A DNA stretch of 64,000 bases from Microplitis mediator (taxonomy: Eukaryota; Arthropoda; Insecta; Hymenoptera; Braconidae). Both the position numbers and the translations under genes were made by a program. Under the pieces are notes generated by a model. The model saw only the letters and a list, made by a program, of their open reading frames with translations. It was not told the DNA's origin and ran no database searches. Positions 11,113 to 22,000 of this stretch are shown here, one piece after another. How positions within the stretch are numbered: the stretch's first letter is position 1; each line of letters begins with the position of its first letter. Location: NCBI RefSeq assembly GCF_029852145.1, contig NC_079978.1, positions 20,255,774 to 20,319,773 of the forward strand, given 5' to 3'.

Positions 11113-12620
11113 GGTAATGACGTTGTTTGATATTTATTTTCAAGGAACTGAATTTTATTACATCGTGACAGTCATTATATACCTCCAATATTTTTTGGTT
11201 TGACCACAGTTCTACTGACACGTATGAAACTACGAAGTTTTTTTATTTTTTATCATCTTAATGACATTATTTTGTAAGTAATATTAAGAACGTTTTATCA
11301 TAATCGTAACAAATACAACGAAGAACGAAAAAAATAATGTAATTAACTAATTAATATCAACGATATGATTTTTCATATGTCGTTTTCAATAAATGTTACT
11401 GCAGATATTCAAAATTATTGTAATTCAATTTGAAATAGAAATCAGGACGTAGATTTTTCAAAGTCATTGCACGGAAAAAAGAGCAATTGAAAAATTGAAC
11501 TCATATCTGAGTATTTATTACAGTTTCGTTTCGTAGTAAAGCACTGTGACTCAGAAACTGTAAAAATTATATTTTTATTATATATCATATTATATACCAG
11601 ATCTTATAGTTTTCAGTTTTGTTCTAAAAATTACAATCTCACACTATCATTTTTTTACATATTCTTCAAATTACATTTCCTGAGGCAAAGAAATCTTATT
11701 ATTACAGTTTCGTATAGTAAAATCATTTCTTTTGCTTGAATCTATACTCTGAAGATGCTTACATATGAAATATAATCATTATATACAAAAATGCTTATTT
11801 TTTTTTTTTTCGAAATTCATACTTAAAATAAATAATTACTAGTTTTATAAAATTTACAGTTTTATAAAGTAAATATTTTTTTTTTTCTCTTGAATCTACA
11901 CAATAAAAATTCTTATATTTATAGTATACTCTTTTTTTTTTTTGTAACTTCAAATGTGACATTAAAAATAAATCTTCTCTTGTAATCCTACAAAGGCTAG
12001 AAGGTATGAAATGATTGTTATTGTTTTTTTCATGATGTAATTGATCAAATTATTTTTGTTCAGAGCTTAACATCTTTTTCGGCAATTATATAAGTAACAG
12101 TTGTTTTATTTGTCATTTTCTGAGCCACATTCTTAAGCCATATTTTAAAAGTGATATCAAAAACATTCTACCCACAAGTCGTCACGATAACAAGTTAAGT
12201 GAACACGATAAAGAAACCTGTAATTAACAAATTAAAATCGACAATATGATCATTCTTATTATTTTTTTTTTTTAATTAACTTTACTGAGGATTTTTCCAC
12301 ATTCTTTATCATAATTGATTTTATTTGTTCGATGTTGTAATTGCTCAGTTTGTTATCTATGCAGTTTAGTTTTGTTTCATCCGAAATGATTCCATAACAA
12401 AATTTTGTCAAATTATGATAACGAATAGGATTCAGAACCGTCAAATTTAAAAAAAGAATTTAAGTCACTAAAATCTACATGAGAGCAAGAAGGTTAAAAT
12501 TCTCATTTCAGATTATAATGTTCTGTACTTCCCCTGTTTAGAAAATCTCATAGAATCCAATAGATGCTCATAAATTCCCATAGTGATTTTATAAAAATGA
12601 ATGAGTTCTATAGAAGTTTC
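10435..12620. repeat. Segmental duplicate of 6292-8370 (intron MITE plus 5' flank of gene copy 2)
   Basis: Intron, exon 1, promoter and about 1.5 kb of upstream DNA match copy 1 with an offset that grows from about 4.14 to 4.27 kb through small indels. Copy 2 keeps a segment at 10977-11014 (TTTCGACTGGCTGTAGAGAC) that copy 1 has lost and copy 3 has kept. Confidence 0.85.
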
Positions 12621-12934
12621 CTTGTCGCACTCAAATTTACTTGTCGCACGCAGATAATCGTATAACGCACAAAAATGTCGTGGAAACAGTTGAATGGGCA
12701 AACAGCTATTTGGCGAACAAAAGTGCGTGCGCTAATATAGCACTTATATCGCATGAATGATAAAAAACAATATTCTTGTGCCAATAAATTTTTTTTAGTC
12801 TTAAGAAAATTTTTTTCTTCAATTTCTAATGTCAAATATTTTTGGCGCCGAGAAATTATTTTTTTTTCGGCGTAGAAATGGACAAATTAAACAATAATTA
12901 TTTAAACCAGTGCGATATTTAATAAAAAAAAATT
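12621..12934. other. Spacer 3' of the NPC2-like gene
   Basis: A short more balanced stretch (12625-12740) is followed by a fragment of the AATTTCTTGGCGC MITE family (about 12770-12880). On the minus strand an ATTAAA (plus 12918-12923) follows the NPC2-like stop by about 12 nt. Confidence 0.5.
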
Positions 12935-15322
12935 TTATGACGGTAACTTAATATGGAACATGAAGCAGCATTCCTGTTGCTGAGGATTCCATAACTTCCA
13001 TTTAACTCTATAGAGTCTCTATTAAAAAAAAAAAAAATAATAGTAAAATAAAAACCAATAAATGATCGAGTAGAAAAACTAAAGAAAGTATTGATTTTTT
13101 TAATCAATACATCAATTAATCAATTGTACTCAGTAACATTTCATTCTTTTACAAAATATAAATTATCTATGAGCTATTATTATCAATTTCAAAGAGAGTT
13201 ATTCATGGCAATTTATCAATTCAGAGGCCAGTGCTCTTCAATAGGACATGTGGCCTTTAATTGAGATTTCGAATTAAAAATTTATTTTCTGATAAAAATA
13301 AAAAATTTATATAAATAAATAGATAAATAACTTACAGCTGAAAATTCCGGTGAGACAAAAAGAGTAATATTGTAAGTTTGCTTTTGTCCTGGTTGAACAG
13401 GACAAACGGTGCTCGTGCAGGCGTTAGTTCTCAAAGGATAAGCAAAATCGCGCCCGTCATTATTATAGTAAGCGCAACTTTCCAAACTGTTTCCCTCGAA
13501 GTCTGAAAAAATTTAAGCACCATAACAATTTCAAATCATAATCCCTGAGTTATTGGAATCAGTACTTTTTTTCAATCAATTTTCTCTTGACAATTTAAAA
13601 AAAGTCATTTTCTGCTCCGGAGTGAATGCGGAGCGGGTGACTGCGTATTTATTTAATCCCCTTGGAAAAAAATTCACTCCGAAGGGGAGTTTATTTTACA
13701 CGGAAAAAAAAGAAGTGTTGCTGCAACAGGATATTCCTGTTACAGCTACAAGATCAGCCCTGTTGCAGCCACAGGAATAATCTCAGATTCATAATAAGGG
13801 TAATAATGTGTATCAATGGAGTTGAGAATCAATGACGGTAATATACATACGCACACACGCACACACACCCATGCACTCGCACACACACATCCATGCACAC
13901 GCGCACACACATATTGTGCATACACGCGCACATACATATGTGTACGCGTGTATATGTATATGTATTAGGGTGTTTAAAAGAAAAAAAACAATTTTATTTT
14001 TTATGGTATCCAATTTTAAAAGTATAACTAAAAATAAAAATTTTGGTACCATTCCGAGCTCTTAATAATGATATTAAGGTTTGCCTCAATCCATTTTTCT
14101 ATTTTCCATTTAAATAACACGGGAAAAATTTTTTTTTTTTAGAATTTTCCAGCTCATAAACTAATCAACGGATTTTTATGCACAACAAATGTTTTTGTAG
14201 GAAATTGAACGCTCTACAAAAAAAGTCTCATCATTTTTTGATAAATCCCACTGTTCAAAAGTTATTTAAGCTTCAAGTCAAATTCATAGTAAATTTTGAG
14301 ATTTTTTTATTTTTCCGGCGAAACTATCAGTCTTATCGAAAAATATCATAGGAACTTTTTTGTAGATAATTTTATTCCTTACAAATTATTACGAATAAAG
14401 TTTTTCGAAATTCTGCGTTGTTTTGAAGTTATATCCATTTCAATGTCATGCTCTTAAAAAAATAGATTTCTGATTAATTTTAAGAGCTTGACATTGAAAT
14501 GAAAATAAATTGAAAACAATGCGGAATTTCGAAAAATTTTATTTGTAATAATTTGTAAGGAATAAAATTACCTACAAAAAAGTTTCTATGACATTTTGTA
14601 ATAAGACTGATAGTTTCGCCGGAAAAGTGAAAAGATCTCAAAATTTACTATAAATTTGACTTGAGTTGCAGCCACAGGTCCATTCCTGTTGCAACCACAG
14701 GATTAGTCCTGTAGCTGCGACAGAATTATTCCTGTGGCTGTAACAGGAATAGGCCTGTAGCTGCAACAGAACTAATCTTGCGAATACTACAGGACTTTCC
14801 TGTTGCAGCCACAGGGCCAGTCCTGTTGCAGCAACAGTTTTTTTTTTCCATAGAAAATTTTCGGATGAACGCAGATTTAATCTGAAGCGAAATTCACTCC
14901 GCTGAAAAAATTTCCGTATGCGGAGTAATTTTTTTCACTTCGTTTTGGGTAATGAAGTAAATTTTGACTCAAATAAAATCCTTACTCCCGATTTTTTAGT
15001 AAATATTAACTTACTTGCTGTGTAATCGAATTCCATGCTGGCGTTTTGTCCCCGCGTAATGGAACATGCGTTTGCTTGATGAGGGATTATCTTGCAAGGA
15101 TTAATGCGTACTTCGTGTACTTTACAGCTTATCTCGGTCCCTAAAATTTAATTTTTTTTATAGCGATAATAATTAAAATAATTATTGGAAAAATATACTT
15201 GCAATAAATAAGTAAATAAATGAATTACCTTCAGGATATGAGCAATTAAAAAATGGTACCACTTTAGAAGTAGAAAATCCAATAGAGCCAAGTACGATAA
15301 GAATTGCAAAGTACTTCATCAT
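12935..15322 (-). CDS. NPC2-like ML-domain secreted lipid-binding protein
   Basis: NPC2/MD-2-related (ML) proteins are secreted immunoglobulin-like beta sandwiches that bind sterols or other lipids. In insects they serve sterol handling, chemosensation and immune recognition. Four exons join in frame: 15322-15229, 15140-15015, 13502-13336 and 13018-12935, giving 156 aa, the usual length. Residues 1-19 (MMKYFAILIVLGSIGFSTS) are a signal peptide. Cysteines follow the ML pattern: NCSYPEGTEISCKVHEV, NPCKIIPHQANACSITRG, ESCAYY, NACTSTVCPVQPGQ and a final CCFMFHIKL. The short last exon, YRVKWKLWNPQQQECC, matches the ML terminal strands and fixes the 3' end. A TATA box lies about 80 nt upstream of the ATG. 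Intron 2 holds a truncated hAT-like MITE and a CA-rich microsatellite. The precise paralogue among insect NPC2 genes cannot be told. Confidence 0.92.
13835..13965. repeat. CA/TG-rich microsatellite
   Basis: Alternating purine-pyrimidine tract (CACACG, CACACATATG, TGTACGCGTGTATATG), in NPC2-like intron 2. Such tracts can adopt Z-DNA. Open frames on both strands here are by-products of the repeat. Confidence 0.85.
13966..14656. mobile_element. Truncated copy of the TAGGGTGTTT palindromic hAT-like MITE
   Basis: Begins TAGGGTGTTTAAAAGAAAA and matches 22147-22853 closely. The right-hand arm and terminal repeat are missing: similarity ends after TATAAATTTGACTTGAG. Confidence 0.85.
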
Positions 15323-15399
15323 GTCGTAACGTCGTGACTGCTCGAATCGAAATAAACGGAATAAAATGTAATGATAAGTTTAAACTAAAGCTCGGATAC

Positions 15400-15406
15400 T
15401 TATATA
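15400..15406 (-). promoter_or_regulatory. TATA box of the NPC2-like gene
   Basis: TATATAA on the minus strand, about 80 nt upstream of the ATG at 15322. It directly abuts the end of the MITE at 15408-15559, so the MITE is the immediate upstream sequence of this promoter. Confidence 0.55.
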
Positions 15407-15407
15407 T

Positions 15408-15559
15408 CCCTGGTTAAAAATACTGATTGAAAAGAATTATAAATGATGAAATTCGAATTCTTTTCAATAATTTCAATTCTTTTGTTTGTATATATAGATA
15501 TACAGTTTGCATGGAGTGGCCGCTTCTCAATTCTTTTCAATCAGTATTTGTAACCAGGG
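15408..15559. mobile_element. Short MITE of the CCCTGATTAAAAA / TTGAAAAGAATT family
   Basis: Ends are CCCTGGTTAAAAATACTGAT and ATCAGTATTTGTAACCAGGG, flanked by ATATAT on both sides. Longer relatives are at 36244-37361; fragments are near 3228-3290 and 40750-40806. Confidence 0.85.
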
Positions 15560-15864
15560 ATATATTTAAAGATATAATGAACGAGTATATAATGAGTATC
15601 TAAAACGGGCCCGAGTCAAAATTAAAACAGTAGTTTGAGCTTCCAAAGCCTCAGTTCTTTTGATGTTGCACTTGCCGCTGAATGTAATATGTTATTTAAG
15701 TCCTCGATGTCCTAAAAGTAGCGTATGAAGGAGTAAATCACCTTTTTAAAATGGTATTTTAATCGTCCATGGCCTACCATACTTTTAATCTGTAACTTCG
15801 AATGAGCTCAATTCTTCAGCATGATATTATTGTTATACATAAAGATATTTCCAACTGATCATAA

Positions 15865-15938
15865 GCGTCCGAGTAGCAGTGCAGCAGTGGTTGTGCTTCA
15901 TATTCGTAAGGTCGTGGTTTCGAATCCCGGTGGCAGCA
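15865..15938 (+). other. tRNA-like sequence, probably a SINE head
   Basis: GCGTCCGAGTAGCAGTG and, after about 45 nt, GGTTTCGAATCCCGG give a box A-like and box B-like pair at the spacing of a tRNA gene. A good acceptor stem is missing, so a functional tRNA is unlikely. Confidence 0.35.
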
Positions 15939-16495
15939 GATTATTTTTCAGTAGTTTTTTTCAAATTCTTCGGCAGTTTCCGTTTTTCAATACTTCGTTT
16001 GTATTTATTGTTCACATAAAATAATTAATTAATCATATACTAATAAGTCAAAGGCTCTAATTATTCAATTCGAATTTCGAATGACATAGTACTATTCTAT
16101 TCTAACGCCTACTCGTATAAGCTTAGCTATTATTATTAATGTTTTAAATTTTGTTATTTTTTAACTCACAACAAAACATTTATTGCTAAGAAATTATTTT
16201 TGGAATTTTCAAATTTCAAATTTTTTTCGATCATGGCAGCCATTTCTAATTAGTGGCCCCCTTTTCCCTTCTGTTTCTTTACCAATTGTACGCGATCCGA
16301 TGATAGTCTTTCTCGATTTATAAATTTAGGCTCTGGAGGCTTATTTTACCTTTTTAAAAAGATGATTTGAACCTCCTTACCCTCATGTAGGATTTGGAGG
16401 CTCAAATCACCTTTTTAATTTTGACTAGTGGGGCGTAGGTTAATTGAGATAGTATCGTTTTTGTTAAAGGAATGGAGAATAGAGACATTGGATTG
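15939..16495. other. Intergenic stretch without recognised genes
   Basis: AT-rich, with a few short imperfect repeats (for example TTTACCTTTTTAAAAAG and CACCTTTTTAA around 16340-16420). Nothing coding is supported. Confidence 0.4.
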
Positions 16496-17160
16496 TAAAA
16501 CTTATTTCGACTGGCTGTAGAGACCCTGAAGCTTTAAGTTTCAATGGTATCATGAAAATGTAATTTTCTTATTGAGAAACTTACCAAGTTAACAGCAACA
16601 ATGAAACAAACCAATAAGAAGTTCGTGGTAACGTTGTTTGATACTTATTTTCAAGGAACTGAATTTTATTACATCGTGACAGTCATTATATACCTCCAAT
16701 ATTTATTGTTTTGAACACAGTTCTACTGACACGTGTGAAATGACGCAGTTTTTTCATTTTTTATTATCTGAATGACATTATTTTGTAAGTAATATTAAGA
16801 AACGTTTCATAAAAATCGTGACAAAGTAAAGCGAAGAATAAAAAAAACAATGCAATTAACTACTTAATATCAACTATATGATTCTTCATATGTTGTTTTC
16901 AATAAATGTTACTGCAGATATTCAAAATTATTGTAATCAAATTTGAAATAGAATTCAGGACGATGTTCTTTTTTCCATTTTCTGAGCCACATTTTTAAGC
17001 CATATCTTAAAAGTGATATCAAAAACATTCCACCTACAAGTCGTCACAATAACAAGTTAAGTGAATACGATAAAGAAACCTGTAATTAACAAATTAAAAT
17101 CGACGATATGATCATTCTTATTATTTTTTTTTTTAATTAACTTTGCTGTGGGCTTTTTTA
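16496..17160 (-). pseudogene. Third, decayed copy of the secreted-protein gene (exon 1 and flank)
   Basis: Exon 1 remnant 16626-16585 reads TNFLLVCFIVAVNL with donor GTAAGT. The start codon has become ACG and nine bases are missing near the donor compared with the intact copy. The TATA box (16686-16692) and upstream flank are kept, while about 600 bp of flank are deleted near 16965. No exon 2 is found downstream, so this copy cannot encode the protein. Confidence 0.8.
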
Positions 17161-17170
17161 ACATTCTTTT

Positions 17171-17830
17171 TGTGACAGACACTTGAAATTTACGACATTT
17201 AGCGCCTATAGCCGGCAGCTAAAAATATTAGATAAGATACAGCTGGTAAAAAAGATACCTAATCGTTCTAATAGTGACGTCATCATCGGATCAAAAAATA
17301 TTTTTTGGTTACATGTGCGATAGCAAACGACCAAAAAATATCGAAGTAACTTAACGAGCCATCTTGTGACAAAATTTATCATCATTTTAATTCGTCCAAC
17401 TTACCGACTTCTCTCTCATTTTCAACAAATACTCAAAACAATCTTACCAAATAAATAAACACGGATTTATAACCTGCCATTTACAGTCGACTCTGTCTAA
17501 AGGTTCTCTGTCTAAAGGTTCCCGCTGTCTATAGGTTCCAGGATACATTGCTTAAAGGTTCCCGGATATTTTCCCACCCGCTTTCTCGAGTGACGAATCA
17601 CAATTCAGTTTTCGAGCGCTAACTTTAAATGCACGTTTTTTTGAGGTTATGTTTGCTGCGCAATGTGTCCGTTTTAGCGTGCGCCTCGGCGCTCGAGGGG
17701 AATATATTGTAGGGGAAGTGCTGATGGTGGGGAGGGAACCTTTAGGCAATGGTCCTGTCCCGACGTGGAACCTTTAGACAGAGTCGACTGTATAGGCACT
17801 AAATGTAGTAAATTTCAAATATCTGTCACA
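17171..17830. mobile_element. MITE with TGTGACAG ends, interrupted by a pogo-like MITE
   Basis: Left arm begins TGTGACAGACACTTGAAATT; right arm ends AAATTTCAAATATCTGTCACA. The inner ends GCGCCTATA and TATAGGCACTAAATG also mirror each other. The nested element occupies 17484-17790. Confidence 0.75.
17484..17790. mobile_element. pogo/Tc1-like MITE, CAGTCGACTC ends, TA target duplication
   Basis: Terminal inverted repeats are CAGTCGACTCTGTCTAAAGG and CCTTTAGACAGAGTCGACTG, directly flanked by TA on both sides (17482-17483 and 17791-17792). This is the pattern of the Tc1/mariner/pogo superfamily. Inner sequence is more GC-rich than its surroundings and has no transposase. Confidence 0.8.
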
Positions 17831-17979
17831 AAAACTAATGATAATTTGAACCTAAGTTTGGTAACTTTGACCTCTTCTATCAAGTTTAGGTTCAAATTAT
17901 AATTTAAGAAACAGCAAAATTTGCTTCCAGAGCCTAAATTTTTATGGTTAAAAAGATTCTCAATGGATCACGTACCATA

Positions 17980-18365
17980 CCCTGATTAAACAACTGAATT
18001 CGATCGAATTAAACAGAATTAAATTTTTAATTCTATTTAATTCAGATAAATTCTGTTGATTCGGTACCTAACTTAAAAATGAATTCTGTCTAATTCGGCA
18101 AGAAAACTAAAATTTGTCCAAATTAAAACGAATTTGAATAATTCTATTCGGTTTAATTCTGATTAATTCGAAAATAATCCTCCAATTTCTGGTTCTGAAT
18201 CCGAATTGAACTGAATTAAAAAGAATTTGAAATTTTTAAATCGGTTTTATTCTGTTTAATTCAAATTCAAATTTTCAATTCAGTTGAATTCTGTTTTGCA
18301 GAATTCGACAGAATATAACAGAATTCAAATTTTTAATTCGGTCGATTTCAGTTGTTTAATCAGGG
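17980..18365. mobile_element. MITE of the CCCTGATTAAACAACTGAATT family
   Basis: Ends CCCTGATTAAACAACTGAAT and CAGTTGTTTAATCAGGG with TA flanks. The interior is dense in GAATT and AATTC units, forming many small inverted repeats. A near-identical copy is nested at 36811-37186. Confidence 0.9.
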
Positions 18366-19041
18366 TAGGTACAGGAAAAGTCGGGAAGAGCGGGCCATTC
18401 ATTAAAAACAAAAAATAATAATTAAGGAGGTGCGAGTAGTGTTCGAATAGAAAATTTCACAGAAAAAAAGAATTTCTTTACGCAAGAAATATTTCGCATC
18501 GTGAATTGAAAACAACAATTTTCTTAGAGAAAAAATTTCTTACCGCATTTATATAATTTTTTTGACTTTACAATTCTTTTCAATTGAGAGAAAATTAATA
18601 AGATTTCAAAAATTTGTATTTTAAATCTGTAATAATTATTTAAAATTTTCGCATATAAAAATTTCCTTAAGGAAGTACAGAAAAAAATTCATTTCTTTAT
18701 AGCAGATAATTAAGAAGTTATTAAATACTTAAAAAAATAAAATTTCACTGTTGAATTAACCGGGTTAAAATAAAGTTGCGGGTAAAAACTTGCGCATAGA
18801 ATCCATTGCAAGAGGGGTGTCACGCAAGCGTATCACATATTTCAACCCTTGTGAACACGTCCAGGTGAGCAACAGAGTGCTTTATACCCCCGCCCACGTA
18901 TTATTTTGAGTATAACCACGTTTGTAATCAAACAAACGCGACAACTGCTGTCTTTAAGATTCGGATAATGTGTTCGTTATCCGACAATGGCTATTTTCCA
19001 GCCGTGAAGTAATTCTGTGAAAATAAAGATACCCAACAATA
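18366..19041. other. Upstream region of the synaptotagmin-14-like gene
   Basis: The left part holds AT-rich repeats. From about 18780 to 19041 the composition is more balanced (CACCCAAG-free, with ACCCCCGCCCACG and CAACTGCTGTC), ending in the leader just before the ATG at 19042. This is the likely promoter and 5' UTR. No clear TATA box was chosen. Confidence 0.45.
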
Positions 19042-22000
19042 ATGATTCTCACTGGATCAGACCATTTCTTATCGGGTAAGTCCACTTTTCTCGTCAATTA
19101 TTACATACACCTAGTGTCCGTGGACATAAAACCTTCCATTATATTTTCAAGGTCTTATTATAACATACATATCAACACAGTCATTAATTATGTACACATC
19201 CAATAATTTCTTATCGACACAGTTTTTTTTATGTGCCCATTCTAGAACTATCTGATATTATGGGTATGTGTTTTTTTGTTGTCGTTATATATATATATGT
19301 ATCTTTAATATTTTATTCTGCACTCATACATAAACACTCGGAAGATTCGCGAAAGTACATATATGTTACGCAACACATATATAGACTGTTCTTTATTCAT
19401 ACATCCACTCCCTTCAATGACCTTCTTTTAACTCATTGAGTTCTACAAATTTTATATTCATGCATAATAATAAATATATAAATAAATTTATGATTAATCT
19501 TTAAAATAAGTAATTAATGATGTAATGAAAATGATGTTAATTTTAAATATATAATGAATTATAGGTTCGGTAGGAGTAACTGCGTTTCTAGGAGCAGTAG
19601 CCGGTTTCGTTACTCTTCTCTTAGTACTCTTTTTATACCTAGCTCGAAAATGGACTTTTACACCCGTTTCTCAAACAGCTCGTTTTGGTGGAATTTGTGT
19701 ACCATTAAATGATACGAACTGTTCTGATTTCACGACACCTCCGATTTCAAAAAATTTGGGTATTAATTATTTTTACACATAAGTTAATATTTTTTCAGCG
19801 AATTAAATTAATTATCATTTCAGATAAAATCTTTACTTATTCCGATCCGGAAACTAGTTCTGATTCGGAAGAAGATGCACTTCGACGATTACAAAATTCC
19901 CTTTCTCAACATCCACCAAATATTCTGACTATTCAAACTGAAGATGGGCCAACAGTTCTTGGTAAGACCTGGACAGATATGAATCGTTTATTGGAAAAAA
20001 GTTGTGATCCTATCGAAAAGTTCTCATAAAATCCAGTCTAGGGGGTCAAAAATCGCAGAGAAACCAATAAACTTATATTGGTCTCTATGTTTTTGACTCT
20101 TTTGAGTGGACTCATTCCTAGCGGATCCGAATTACGGTAAATTACCGTATTCTATCGTAAAGTACCGCAGTATTGCCGCAATTTTACGGCAAATTTGCCG
20201 CAGAAATGCGATATTTTATCGTAAATTACCGTATTTAGCTGCCGTTAAAGAAAAAATTTTCATTTTTTGGGAGCGAAATGGGGACTTATGGGGTTTCTTT
20301 AACAAATAATTTAAATATCGGAATAATCCGACTAGAAATTACTTTGGGATCGCCCACTGTATGTCTCTGGACTTTTTTGGGTCCCAATGGGGCATTTCCA
20401 ATAGGGGAATCCTTTTGAGGGCCCAAACAGAACCCAATCGGGAAATCCCAAACAAAAATATAATAATTCTTGATCAGCATTTCCTACCTGGGTTCTGTGT
20501 GGGACCTAAGTGGGAAATCCCAACGTGGAAATAAAAAAATTAATGTCATTTTTCCCAATTCGGTTTTGTGTGGGACCTAAGTGGGAAAACTCGACGTTAA
20601 AATAAAAAAAATTTTTTCACCTTTTTTAGGGGTTACCCCATTTTGGCCGCAAAAAATAAAAATATTATAGGACATCTCAATAAGGGCCCAATGGGTCACC
20701 TAAAAATTTCTAGTCGGGAATAATATCAATTTAATTTTAAAAATGTATTATTTCTTCAGATGCAGTTGATACTTCCAATAATTGTAGCGAAGAACATTCA
20801 CCTGATCAGCAAGAGGTATTTATTCAAAAATTTAAAAAAATGATAGTGAATAACAATAATTGAGTTGATTTGTTAATTAATTTTCAGTGTGTGGTTGAAG
20901 TTGGGTCTCCAAATATTTTAATGGAGACACGAGAGTCCGAAAAAGTAATAGAAGAAATTTGTAGTCCATCACCAAGTGAAATCACACCGACAATTGGTGG
21001 ATTAATTGAAGAAATAGGAAGTCTCGAAGTGGCATTTCTGTATGATGCACCAATGCGAGAAATGACTGTTAGTAAACTATGTTTCCATTATGATTATCTT
21101 TATATAAACATATATTAAATTTAAATTGTTGTTAATAAAATTAAATCAGGTTCAAGTTCTTCAAGGCCGAAACTATCCCGCAGGCATCGGAGGAAGTCAA
21201 GTACGGCTTGTTCTGCTTCCATCAAAGAAGCAAAGACGTAAGACAAGAGTTCGTCAGGGTACGTCACCTCAGTACATGGAAAGTTTTCTATTGCCTCGAG
21301 TTAATCCCGAAGACGTAAATGCCATGGGAGTGAGGCTTCGAGTTTATCTTTGGAGTGGTCGAATGCGTCGAGAACGGCTTTTAGGTGAAGCTAGAGTCTG
21401 CTTTGATCAAATAAATCTTCAATTAGAAACAACGCTTTGTCTGCCTCTACAACCTCCACCTTCTTCACCGGTAATTTCATAAATCAAATATATAATAATA
21501 TATACCCATATAACAATCTTACAGCAATTTCGCCGCAGTCTGGTCACCAGCACACTTGTCCATGTTTTTATGTAACTATGGATCTTGCTGCAGACACTCC
21601 AGATAATTAGTCTGCACCAGAAATTACTTGCAGATACGAACGCATGTCTTGCGCCAGACCTGCTGAAGAAGTGTCATATTACACTGTCTATCTCATTTCT
21701 GTCTGTCGCTTTATCCCCTCCATTGGTCTACGATATAGAATCCCGGGTAAAGTGACAGAAATGAGATGTAAAGTGTAATCTGACACTTCTTCAGCAAATC
21801 TGTCGCAGAATATGTCTCAGTGTCTGCACGTAATTCTGCTGCAGACGCTTAAGATACGCGCGAGTAACTTTACACCACATTTTGAGCAAGACATCTTCAA
21901 TGTTCTTCTGCACAATATCATGCGCAAGTTCTGCAATAATCTTGTCTAAGAATCTTGCATTAATATCTCGTGGCAGATTGAGAGGTATAAAAAGACATGG

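Larger units (their letters stand above)
13700..14870. repeat. Degenerate CTGTTGCAGCCACAGG repeat element split by a MITE
   Basis: Both 13705-13790 and 14662-14850 are made of diverged inverted and direct copies of CCTGTTGCAGCCACAGG. They look like two halves of one element into which the microsatellite and the hAT-like MITE between them were placed. Confidence 0.55.

Noticed and set aside
13190..13265. Alternative last exon for the NPC2-like gene (ATCPIEEHWPLN then stop)
   Set aside because: It lacks the terminal ML strands. The exon at 13018-12935 has a good acceptor, the right phase and the expected VKWKLWN and CCFMFHIKL pattern.
13746..14065. Several open frames on both strands in NPC2-like intron 2
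   Set aside because: They are by-products of a CA/TG-rich microsatellite and of a MITE; the translations are low-complexity His/Thr/Ala or Val/Cys runs.
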